From positions 2,946,881 to 3,010,880 of the forward strand of contig NZ_KI911784.1 of NCBI RefSeq assembly GCF_000516515.1: 64,000 nucleotides of DNA. Direction: 5' to 3'. A program made the position numbers and the translations under genes. The DNA is from Chloroflexus sp. Y-396-1 (GTDB taxonomy: Bacteria; Chloroflexota; Chloroflexia; Chloroflexales; Chloroflexaceae). Below, piece by piece: positions 43,811 through 51,429 of this stretch (positions are counted from its first letter, which is position 1; the number at the start of each line of letters is the position of its first letter). The notes under the pieces are model-generated. The model was not told the origin of the DNA, made no database searches, and saw nothing but the letters and a program-made list of their open reading frames with translations.

Positions 43811-44903
43811 TGTCACTGTTCCCTCGCGCCGTTCGGGCAGCACAACTGCTGGCCGCCGCTTGAAGTGGTGGCAACAGCTTGTATTACAGGCCATCTGTCT
43901 CTTCATTGCGGCCACTGTGCTCTTTCCGGTGCTCTGGATCGTTAGTATGTCACTCGATCCACGTAATATTTCGCGCCCGACAGAGCTGAACCTGATTCCC
44001 CCCGGTGCGTCACTCCAGGCCTATTTGCAAGTACTTGATCGCCCAACTGCTAATCCGGTGACGTTTACCGAACTTGCGTTTAACAGTCTACGGCTGGCCG
44101 GTGGTGTTTCGGCATTCGCTTTGCTGATCGGTGTCAGTGCTGCCTACGCCTTCTCGCGTTTTAAGTTTCCCGGTCGGCAGTTTATGATGATTGCTGTTTT
44201 GGCAATCACTGTCTTACCAAGCGTAGCCACCATTGCACCTCTCTTTGCGCTGCTGAATAGTATACGCATCAGTAGTGCCATCATGAGCATTGTGTTAATC
44301 ATTGCCGGGTTGATGCTGCTCGGCCTGACCATTTTCGCCGTTGCACCTGCAATTCGTCTAGGTTCTGCCGGGCCAGGTAATTATTTCTTCGGTGCGGTTG
44401 GATTAGCGATTAGCTTTGGTCTGATTTTTAGTGGGCTTACCCCACCACGCAGTGATGTCTTCGTGTTACGGAACTCGTTGCTCGGCGTTGGTATTGCGAT
44501 GGTGTCAGGTGCTCTCCCGTTTGCAATCTGGAATTTGAAGGGCTATCTTGATACAATTCCGAAGGAGCTGGAAGAGGCCGCTATTATCGACGGTGCTTCG
44601 CCTAATCAAGTCTTTTTCCAGATTGTGTTGCCACTCGCGACACCAGCACTGGCCGTCACAGGTTTTCTTGGTTTTACCGGTGGTTGGACTGAATTCTTTC
44701 TGTCGTGGCAGTTCTTGACCGATCCAAAAGATTTCACGCTAGCGATGTCACTCTACAATATGACCGGTCAGTATGCAGGTCAGATTCCATGGTCACGGTT
44801 TGCCGCTTTCTCGATCCTGCTCTCATTACCGGTCGCGATTGTCTATCTTTTGTTGCAACGCTACATCATTGGCGGCCTGACGTTAGGTGGTGTGAAGGGA
44901 TAG
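43803..44903 (+). CDS. Sugar ABC transporter permease (MalG-like) with inserted helix pair
   Basis: A 366-residue permease starting within the end of the previous gene (8-base overlap). The N-terminus (VLFPVLWIVSMSLDPRN) and the EAA loop (PKELEEAAIIDGASPNQVFF) are standard MalG. Between ATIAPLFALLNSIR and PFAIWNLKGYL, where the family has about 25 residues, there are about 100, including two extra hydrophobic stretches (IMSIVLIIAGLMLLGLTIFA and FFGAVGLAISFGLIFSGL). The protein therefore has eight rather than six helices. Effect on function unknown; probably accepted by the assembly since both flanks are intact. Confidence 0.85.
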   Translation: MSSVTVPSRRSGSTTAGRRLKWWQQLVLQAICLFIAATVLFPVLWIVSMSLDPRNISRPTELNLIPPGASLQAYLQVLDRPTANPVTFTELAFNSLRLAGGVSAFALLIGVSAAYAFSRFKFPGRQFMMIAVLAITVLPSVATIAPLFALLNSIRISSAIMSIVLIIAGLMLLGLTIFAVAPAIRLGSAGPGNYFFGAVGLAISFGLIFSGLTPPRSDVFVLRNSLLGVGIAMVSGALPFAIWNLKGYLDTIPKELEEAAIIDGASPNQVFFQIVLPLATPALAVTGFLGFTGGWTEFFLSWQFLTDPKDFTLAMSLYNMTGQYAGQIPWSRFAAFSILLSLPVAIVYLLLQRYIIGGLTLGGVKG

Positions 44904-45095
44904 GTGATGCAGTTGCCTTGGTGAGCCTTGCGCTACGGAGCACGGTCAGGCAGCAGCTCAGATCGGGTTCCGTCTGCTCTCGTCGGTACGCAGGCCAGAG
45001 ACACATGTTTAGGCAATGAGGAGGCTTTTTCAGATATGTGCTAGTGTGTCTCATTCTATCTCTTCTTAGGGGTCAAGAACGGGTAAAATGTTTAT

Positions 45096-45109
45096 AGAAC
45101 ATTTGTTCT
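45096..45109. promoter_or_regulatory. Palindromic site AGAACATTTGTTCT
   Basis: Perfect 14-base palindrome about 390 bases before the amylase start. The same half-sites recur at 45241-45268 with wider spacing, so both may bind one regulator. Confidence 0.4.
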
Positions 45110-45240
45110 GGTAATACAACGTTCTCACCTCTCCGGTCTTGCCTGCGTTCAACGGTAGTTAGAGAACGGATGCGATACACCGTCCGCGTAGTGCATTCCA
45201 GAGAGGGCAGACGGATGCGTGGAATGCGCACGCCCATGCC

Positions 45241-45268
45241 AGAACATGTGTTGTTGTACAAATGTTCT
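45241..45268. promoter_or_regulatory. Second AGAACA/TGTTCT dyad
   Basis: AGAACA-N16-TGTTCT; the right half plus flank (ACAAATGTTCT) repeats, in inverse, that of the first site. About 220 bases before the amylase start. Confidence 0.3.
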
Positions 45269-45489
45269 GTTTGCTCGTGAGCCTCTGCATCGTGGGGGAG
45301 TAACTCTGCAACGGGGCTATCGTGTCTTGACACCATCCGGTGTCTCATCGTCCATATGCTATCTGCGCTTGATCGGTAACAGGAGTGAACGTAACACCCT
45401 CTAATAGGGGAATGTTTGCGACAGATCACTCCTGCAATAGCAACCTATCGTGTTATTCCCGCAAGTTGAAATTCAAAGGATTGTTCACC

Positions 45490-47394
45490 GTGGAACAGAT
45501 ACACGTCTCGGCTGACTTTATTTTCGGAACAATGGCGACCGATAGTCGTCGATTAGGGTATGTGCGGGCAGAGATAGCGGGTATTTCTCACCGCTATCGG
45601 ATGATACCGGCGGTACCACAAGCTGGCGATCCTGTCCGGCTCCTGGTTACATTAGGGCCATCGATTACCGCCGATCAGGTATGCGTTTACTATACCACCG
45701 ATGGTAGTGAGCCAAATGGGAAACGTGGTGAGCCAGCGCCGGGAAGTGCGGTAGCAGTTGGTCAGCGCCTTGCCGGTCATTGGGATACCTTGCTCTGGGG
45801 GTATGCGGAAGAGTGGGCGATTGATTTGCCACCACAACCGAACGGCACCGTTGTTCGCTATCGGATCGAAGCCTGGTTACGCGAAGGAACCGAGTCGTTT
45901 TGGTATAGTGAAGTGATCGGCGCTACCGAAGGCGATGGAAGTGTGGTTGGTCAACCTGGGCCAGGAGATCATTATCTTCACGAGATGGGCGCAGAGTTTC
46001 ATCTGACCTTCTTCCGTCGTCCTCGGACGTGCGCGTATCGCGTGGGTGATGAGGGATCACCCGACTGGCTCGGTGAGGCATTGATTTACCATATCTTCAT
46101 CGACCGATTTCATCCTGGCCCTGGTCGTCAGTTTGCCAATCCACCGACACCGATGGGTATCTACGGCGGTACACTGTCCGGCATCACCTCTCATCTTGAC
46201 TACATCGCCAGTTTAGGTACCACGGCGATCTGGCTATCGCCACTGTTCCCTTCACCTTCACACCATGGCTATGACGCGACTGATTACTACGATGTCGAAC
46301 CCCGTCTGGGAACAATGGCCGACCTGAAGCACCTAATCGCAGCAGCCCATGATCGTGGGATGCGAGTCATTCTGGATTACACTGCCAATCACTTTTCAAA
46401 CCAGCATCCTATCTTCCGTCGGGCTATTAGCGACCCGCACAGCCCAGAACGGGAATGGTTTACCTTTACCCGCTATCCAGATCGATACGTCTCTTTTTTT
46501 GGGGTTGCTGAACTGCCACAGCTTGATCTGGATTATCCTCCAGCACGTCAGTTTATGATCGATGCCGCACGCTACTGGTTAGAACAGGGGATTGACGGTT
46601 ATCGGCTCGATTACACAATAGGCCCTTCACACGATTTCTGGACAATGTTTCGGGCAGCATTACGAAGTGTCAAGTCAGATTGTGTGCTGTTGGGCGAGGC
46701 AGTTGATACGGCTGAGGTGCTTCGCTCGTATGTTGGTCGACTCGACGGTTGTCTAGATTTCCTCTTACTTCAGGCCATCCGACGCTTCTTTGCCTTCGAT
46801 GAGATGAGCGCCAGTCAATTTGTGGTATTTCTCAACCGGCATTTACACTACTTCCCACCTGGCTTCTATCTACCCAGTTTTCTCGATAATCACGATATGA
46901 ACCGCTTTCTGTGGATTGTGCGCGGTGATACTCGTCGTTTACGACTGGCAGCTCTATGTCAGTACACGTTGCCTCATCCACCAATCCTCTACTACGGCAC
47001 GGAAGTTGGGCTAAGTCAGCGGCTCGATGTACGTCATGCCGATGGTAGCGGCCATCCTGAAGAGTCACGATTGCCGATGTTGTGGGGCGAAGATCAAGAT
47101 TGCGAACTGCTCGAGTTTTACCGGCAACTTGGAGCATTGCGGCGGGCGACAACAGCAATCTGGCGTGGTGAACGTCGATTCATTCATATTGATGACCGGC
47201 ACGGTCAACTGGCATACACTTGTACGGCCAATGGTGAAACCTGGCTGGTAGCACTTCAGCAGGCACCACACGCCGGTATGATTCCATTACCGTCAGGGCG
47301 CTGGGAGGTTGTGTTATCTACCCAATCGGCCGACATCGTTGGCGGACGGATAGTATTACCGGCGTGTGGTGGAGCTGTGTTGCGGCGAATCTAG
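45490..47394 (+). CDS. GH13 alpha-glucosidase/neopullulanase-like amylase
   Basis: GTG at 45490 preferred: AAAGGA (45475-45480) lies 9 bases before it. The frame extends upstream to 45385. About 634 residues: an N-terminal beta-sandwich domain (residues 1-160, with YYTTDGSEPNGKRG), then a GH13 barrel (GTTAIWLSPLFPSPSHHGYD), with the nucleophile Asp in IDGYRLDYT, acid/base Glu in LLGEAVDT, and transition-state Asp in FLDNHDMNRF. No signal peptide is seen, so it probably cleaves imported maltodextrins or cyclodextrins in the cytoplasm. It lies after the sugar transporter genes. Confidence 0.87.
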   Translation: MEQIHVSADFIFGTMATDSRRLGYVRAEIAGISHRYRMIPAVPQAGDPVRLLVTLGPSITADQVCVYYTTDGSEPNGKRGEPAPGSAVAVGQRLAGHWDTLLWGYAEEWAIDLPPQPNGTVVRYRIEAWLREGTESFWYSEVIGATEGDGSVVGQPGPGDHYLHEMGAEFHLTFFRRPRTCAYRVGDEGSPDWLGEALIYHIFIDRFHPGPGRQFANPPTPMGIYGGTLSGITSHLDYIASLGTTAIWLSPLFPSPSHHGYDATDYYDVEPRLGTMADLKHLIAAAHDRGMRVILDYTANHFSNQHPIFRRAISDPHSPEREWFTFTRYPDRYVSFFGVAELPQLDLDYPPARQFMIDAARYWLEQGIDGYRLDYTIGPSHDFWTMFRAALRSVKSDCVLLGEAVDTAEVLRSYVGRLDGCLDFLLLQAIRRFFAFDEMSASQFVVFLNRHLHYFPPGFYLPSFLDNHDMNRFLWIVRGDTRRLRLAALCQYTLPHPPILYYGTEVGLSQRLDVRHADGSGHPEESRLPMLWGEDQDCELLEFYRQLGALRRATTAIWRGERRFIHIDDRHGQLAYTCTANGETWLVALQQAPHAGMIPLPSGRWEVVLSTQSADIVGGRIVLPACGGAVLRRI

Positions 47395-47619
47395 GGCTTT
47401 TCAAGGTTTTCACCCTACCTGGCAGAGGTGTGGAGAGAGGAGAGAGAAACGGGAGCAGCAGAGGCGGGTTTCTAACTTCTCCCCAGTACGTGTGTGCAGT
47501 GGTGCTCAGCTTCCCGTTCTGTCAGCAGTCTCCCCAAGCCACTCTTCGCTCTTCGATCATGTCGTTGGCGTATGGTTGGGTCGGGTTGAGAACTCGCCCA
47601 CCGCATCTAGCACTCTGCT

Positions 47620-47817
47620 GAGGCGGGCCGGAGGCCCGCGCACCTAGGCGATGATGGCGGGGTAGCTTCTCAAGCCGCCCGCCGTCTTTTGTATGCCTGT
47701 CCGAGGCGGGCCGGAGGCCCGCGCACCTAGGCGATGATGGCGGGGTGGCTTCTCAAGCCGCCCGCCGTCTTCTGGATGCCTGTCCGAGGTGGGCCGGAGG
47801 TCCGTGCGCGCAGGTGA
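47620..47817. repeat. 83-base tandem repeat, two full copies and a partial
   Basis: Copies begin at 47620, 47703 and 47786 (the third is partial and diverged). The two full copies differ at only a few positions. Each contains two potential stems: GCGGGCC-gga-GGCCCGC, and GGCGGG paired with CCCGCC. Confidence 0.85.
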
Positions 47818-47938
47818 CTACGTGCATCAGGAGTCATCGGCAGCAGGTGCGTATGCTCGTCGGTGTTACTCCGTTGTTGTATCGTCCGGTCATCAAAGGA
47901 GACCCGAAGCTGAAAACTGCTAACGAATGGGGTGACGG

Positions 47939-47967
47939 TTGCGCATTCACAAACGATCAGGTATACT
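47939..47967 (+). promoter_or_regulatory. Candidate rpsU promoter
   Basis: TTGCGC, 17 bases, TATACT (47962-47967). The -10 box is good, the -35 box weak. Transcription would begin near 47974 with a leader of about 160 bases. Confidence 0.45.
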
Positions 47968-48028
47968 ATTACTTCGGTGTACGATAACGGCGCATGTCGC
48001 TGCAAAGGGGCGCACCAAATCCACAGCG

Positions 48029-48039
48029 AAGGAGGTGAT
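48029..48039 (+). promoter_or_regulatory. Perfect anti-16S (Shine-Dalgarno) sequence in rpsU leader
   Basis: AAGGAGGTGAT, complementary over 11 bases to the standard 3' end of 16S rRNA, about 98 bases before the rpsU ATG. No ATG, GTG or TTG follows at normal spacing; an ATC at 48049 opens a frame that runs into rpsU. Confidence 0.6.
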
Positions 48040-48048
48040 AGAGGAAGG

Positions 48049-48147
48049 ATCACGGTAGCAACAAAGGAATCGGGCGTTGCCCCACGCCAGGTCACGATTC
48101 TCTATCGCAACCAGGTACCGTTGATCCGGCAGCGCTATGCGAGTTGA
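48049..48147 (+). CDS. Possible leader peptide overlapping rpsU
   Basis: A 32-codon frame that could start at ATC 48049 and ends with TGA at 48145-48147, overlapping the rpsU start by 11 bases. The encoded peptide (ITVATKESGVAPRQ... ending LIRQRYAS) is basic and does not match a family I know. Its only support is the Shine-Dalgarno upstream and the overlap, which would couple it to rpsU. ATC is a very rare start codon. Confidence 0.25.
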   Translation: MTVATKESGVAPRQVTILYRNQVPLIRQRYAS

Positions 48148-48343
48148 ACGTCGAGAAGGCGAAACCGTTGAACAGCTCATTCGCCGATTCAATAAAGGTG
48201 TTGTCGCTGAGCGAATCACCAAGACCTATCGCGAGAAAATGCATTTTATCTCGAAGAGCGAGCAGCGCAAAGAGAAGCGTCGTCGCGCCGAGCGGAATCG
48301 TCGGAAGAAACTGGCCAAGGCTGCTGCGCTTGGTCTGAATTGA
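48137..48343 (+). CDS. rpsU: 30S ribosomal protein bS21
   Basis: A 68-residue basic protein matching bS21: MRVERREGETVEQLIRRFNK, VVAERITKTYREKMHF, and a lysine/arginine-rich tail (KEKRRRAERNRRKKLAKAAA). bS21 binds the 30S platform near the anti-Shine-Dalgarno helix and aids initiation. Only ATG 48137 can be the start, because the frame is closed by stops just upstream. It has no Shine-Dalgarno of its own; the strong one lies 98 bases before. prfA follows after 80 bases. Confidence 0.93.
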   Translation: MRVERREGETVEQLIRRFNKGVVAERITKTYREKMHFISKSEQRKEKRRRAERNRRKKLAKAAALGLN

Positions 48344-48423
48344 AAAACCTGCGATGGCACATACGTTGCAGCGTAAAGCACGTATTGTGCCATCGAACAT
48401 CTTGAGTAGCGGAAGATAGGGTT

Positions 48424-49506
48424 ATGTTTGACAAACTGGCTGCCGTTGCCGAACGCTACGATGAATTAACCGAATTGATGGCGAAGCCAGAGGTAGCAAC
48501 AAATGCATCCCTCTTGCAGCAGTATGCTCGTGAACAGCGCGAACTAGAAGATATTGTTGCTACCTATCGCGAATATCAGGCTACCCAACGTGCAATTGAC
48601 GAAGCAGAAGCGATGCTCGACGATAGCGATCCTGAATTGCGGGCACTGGCTCAGGAAGAGCTTGAGACCCAGCGTAAGCGATTGCTCAAGCTGGAAGAGC
48701 AACTGAAGCTGCTTCTGCTGCCACGCGATCCCAACGACGAAAAGGATGTCATTATGGAGATCCGGCAGGGTGAAGGGGGTGACGAAGCAGCGCTCTTTGC
48801 CGCCGATCTCTTCCGCATGTACACACGTTTCGCCGAGTCGCGCGGCTGGAAAGTTGAAGTTGATAGCCTGACCGAAAATGGTATCGGTGGTATCAAAGAG
48901 GTTATTTTCCAGATTCACGGTCAGGGCGCTTACAGCCAGTTGAAGTACGAGGGTGGCGTCCATCGCGTGCAGCGCGTACCGGCCACCGAAGCGCGTGGTC
49001 GCATCCATACATCGACGGCAACTGTAGCTGTACTCCCTGAGGTCGAAGATACTGAGATCGAGATCAAGCCGGAAGACTTGCGCATTGATGTCTTTCGGAG
49101 TGCTGGTCACGGTGGGCAAGGGGTGAATACAACTGACTCGGCGGTACGGATCGTTTATAAGCCCGGTACACCGGAAGAAATTGTTGTCACCTGTCAGGAT
49201 GGTCGGTCGCAGATTCAAAACCGCGAGCGGGCAATGGCTGTGTTGCGTGCGCGTCTGTACGCTCGTGAACAGGAGAAACGTCAACGTGAGATTGGCGCCT
49301 CACGACTCGCCCAGGTGGGGAGTGGTGAACGGGCTGAGAAGATTCGGACGTATAACTTTCCGCAAGATCGGATTACCGACCATCGGATCGGACAGAATTT
49401 CTCGAACTTGCCGGCGGTTCTTGATGGTGAACTCGATAAGATTATTGAGGCATTGATCATCTACGATAACGCCGAACGGCTGCGGGCCAGTGGTATCAGT
49501 AACTGA
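48424..49506 (+). CDS. prfA: Peptide chain release factor 1
   Basis: A 360-residue release factor. The anticodon-like tripeptide is PAT (residues 186-188, in [20 protein letters not shown]), which marks RF1 (UAA/UAG reading) rather than RF2. The catalytic GGQ is at 230-232 in [17 protein letters not shown] coiled-coil-rich N-terminus precedes it. It lies 80 bases after rpsU, so the two translation genes are probably co-expressed. The usual prmC methyltransferase gene, which methylates the GGQ, is not next to it. Confidence 0.95.
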   Translation: MFDKLAAVAERYDELTELMAKPEVATNASLLQQYAREQRELEDIVATYREYQATQRAIDEAEAMLDDSDPELRALAQEELETQRKRLLKLEEQLKLLLLPRDPNDEKDVIMEIRQGEGGDEAALFAADLFRMYTRFAESRGWKVEVDSLTENGIGGIKEVIFQIHGQGAYSQLKYEGGVHRVQRVPATEARGRIHTSTATVAVLPEVEDTEIEIKPEDLRIDVFRSAGHGGQGVNTTDSAVRIVYKPGTPEEIVVTCQDGRSQIQNRERAMAVLRARLYAREQEKRQREIGASRLAQVGSGERAEKIRTYNFPQDRITDHRIGQNFSNLPAVLDGELDKIIEALIIYDNAERLRASGISN

Positions 49507-49642
49507 GCGTGTATCTCGTTTCTCGCCTGAGAGCGTAGGCCTTCTGGCAGACGTGAGGAGAGAGGAGCTGCGCGAGGAGATAGGAATGTCCGCAGCGTGG
49601 GCAAAGAAAAGATATGCTGCTGCCCATGTTGAGGTGATCTCG

Positions 49643-49701
49643 TGGTCGCGTGCCGATGATGCGCGTTCGCTTATGGTCGGGGCGGGTTCCTAACCCGCCC
49701 A
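49643..49701. repeat. 59-base direct repeat, copy 1
   Basis: Begins TGGTCGCGTGCCGATGATGC and ends with the hairpin GGGCGGGTT-cct-AACCCGCCC. Copy 2 lies 134 bases downstream. Confidence 0.8.
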
Positions 49702-49776
49702 CTAATATGTTTGTCTCTGGCATGCCTGTCCGACACAGGCCAGCGGCATCGCTACGGTGGTATCCGGTCAGGCTCC

Positions 49777-49835
49777 TGGTCGCGTGCCGATGATGCGCGT
49801 TCGCGTATGGTCGGGGCAGGTTCTCAACCCGCCCA
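49777..49835. repeat. 59-base direct repeat, copy 2
   Basis: Same as copy 1 except for a few bases; its hairpin reads GGGCAGGTT-ctc-AACCCGCCC with one mismatch. Confidence 0.8.
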
Positions 49836-49892
49836 TCTCCCATCTGATGTGATCCTGCAACTGGTCTCGTTTTGCCGCTGCTACCGCCGGAT

Positions 49893-49908
49893 GCGGGTAG
49901 AGGCCCGC
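49893..49908. repeat. Dispersed GC palindrome, family B, decayed
   Basis: GCGGG-tagagg-CCCGC followed by GTACCAGG, a shortened copy of the 35709 element. Confidence 0.55.
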
Positions 49909-50220
49909 GTACCAGGATACGTAGTTTTCGCAGACAGGATTGGTATTACGCGCTCGTGGTTGATCGAGCAGGAACGATAACGGCCCTTCAGTGCTATGTA
50001 AGTGCTGTCACACCGCAGTTGGTGTGATCGGACACTATCTCAGCCGGTGCAATGAGGGTCATGATAATCGAAAAATACCATCCGTCATCGTTGGTACCTG
50101 CTCCGTATCATCGTTCGTTCTTATATCTATCCCTTGCAGGAACATCCCAATCATCGGGTACAATATACCCCATGAGCGACGCCACCTGATCGTACTGTTG
50201 CCATCAAGCAGGAGGGCGCC

Positions 50221-51261
50221 ATGCTGCCACCGGCCCTTGCAACCTTTATTGAGCGTATGCCAAAGGTTGAACTTCATCTCCATCTTGAGGGTGCGGTTTC
50301 GTCGCGTACCTTTTTACAGTTGAGTCAGCGCAATGATATTGCACTGCCAGTACAGAATGAAGCAGAATTAGCTGCACTCTTCCACTACGACGATTTTCAC
50401 CACTTCCTTGATACGTTTATGGTCTTAGCCAGCACGATTGTCTCTGGTGACGATTTTGCGCTACTGGCTTACGAATTGGGGAAGGAACTGGCAGCGCAGC
50501 AAGTGCTCTATGCCGAAGTGATGATTTCGCCAATGCAGCATGTGCGGCGGGGGATCGATCTCCGTGAGGTAGTGGCTGGTACTGCGGCGGGTTTTGCGCA
50601 AGCCAGACAGCAGGGTGGGCCGTTGGTGGGCATCGTCTTCGATTATGGCCGACAATATGGTGCTGAAGCAGCGTGGCCGATCCTCGAAGTAGCTATTGAC
50701 TGTCGGGAACTAGGAGTGGTGGGATGGTCGATTGGCGGTAATGAGATTGGTCATCCGCCGGAAGAATTTGCTGCGTTATTTGCGGCAGCGCGCAAGGCTG
50801 GCTTAGGTGTAATGGCCCATGCCGGTGAAGTTGTGGGACCAGCCAGTGTGTGGGGGGCGATTGATGTGCTAGGGGTTAGCCGAATCGGTCACGGGATTCG
50901 TAGTATCGAAGACCCCACCCTAGTAGCAACCCTCATTGAGCGTGGCATTGTCCTCGATGTTTGTCCGAGTAGTAATATACGAACGAAAGCTGTCACCTCC
51001 TGGCAAGCCCATCCGTTACGGCAACTGTACGATGCTGGCGTATTGGTGACAATCAATTCTGACGATCCGACCTTTTTTGAGACGATGATCAGCGAGGAGT
51101 TTCGCCGGGCTGCCATTCATCTGGGCTTTACCGTCAATGATCTTTGCACAATGACGCGCAATGCCGCCCAGGCCACGTTCTTACCGCCAACAGAACGTGC
51201 GACGCTGGTGACAACGATCGAGACTCTTCAACGCAACCTGCGGTTAGAGCTAGGTATCTAG
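50221..51261 (+). CDS. add: Adenosine deaminase
   Basis: A 346-residue enzyme with the full set of adenosine deaminase motifs: zinc ligands in KVELHLHLEGA, the MAHAGEV segment with zinc histidine and catalytic glutamate, SRIGHGIRSIED, and NSDDPTFF with the last zinc ligand. It converts adenosine (or deoxyadenosine) to inosine in the cytoplasm. An adenine deaminase of the same fold is possible. The next genes are a nucleoside-type ABC transporter, so the role is nucleoside salvage. Start ATG has AGGAGGG just upstream. Confidence 0.92.
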   Translation: MLPPALATFIERMPKVELHLHLEGAVSSRTFLQLSQRNDIALPVQNEAELAALFHYDDFHHFLDTFMVLASTIVSGDDFALLAYELGKELAAQQVLYAEVMISPMQHVRRGIDLREVVAGTAAGFAQARQQGGPLVGIVFDYGRQYGAEAAWPILEVAIDCRELGVVGWSIGGNEIGHPPEEFAALFAAARKAGLGVMAHAGEVVGPASVWGAIDVLGVSRIGHGIRSIEDPTLVATLIERGIVLDVCPSSNIRTKAVTSWQAHPLRQLYDAGVLVTINSDDPTFFETMISEEFRRAAIHLGFTVNDLCTMTRNAAQATFLPPTERATLVTTIETLQRNLRLELGI

Positions 51262-51429
51262 CATTCAACCCTGCTGTTCCGTTATTTGCGGGATACCAAA
51301 GGCTAATGCCGTGCAGGGCCGCGCTGGAAGCGAAGGTGGAAATGGTTATCAGCGAAACCGTCAGAATATGCTACAATATGATATATCTGCGTAAGATTGT
51401 AATGTGATACGTTTGAATAGAGGTCGCCT

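Larger units (their letters stand above)
44904..45489. other. Intergenic region upstream of the amylase with paired palindromes
   Basis: About 585 bases with no supported gene. Two AGAACA/TGTTCT dyads lie at 45096-45109 and 45241-45268. Confidence 0.5.
47395..48136. other. Intergenic region with tandem repeats and the rpsU leader
   Basis: About 740 bases. A pyrimidine/purine hairpin near 47420, 83-base tandem repeats (47620-47810), then the rpsU promoter and leader. Short open frames across the repeats are artefacts of repeat sequence. Confidence 0.65.
49507..50220. other. Intergenic region with direct repeats and hairpins
   Basis: About 710 bases. Contains a 59-base direct repeat (49643-49701 and 49777-49835), each with a family A hairpin, and a decayed family B palindrome near 49893. 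The region 49980-50220 should hold the add promoter. No gene supported. Confidence 0.6.

Noticed and set aside
47745-47987. Open frame beginning in the tandem repeats
   Set aside because: Its first part is translated repeat, and it runs through the rpsU promoter.
49490-49980. Two open frames after prfA
   Set aside because: Both contain the translated 59-base direct repeat (shared RADDARS peptide), so the similarity between them comes from the DNA repeat and not from a protein family.
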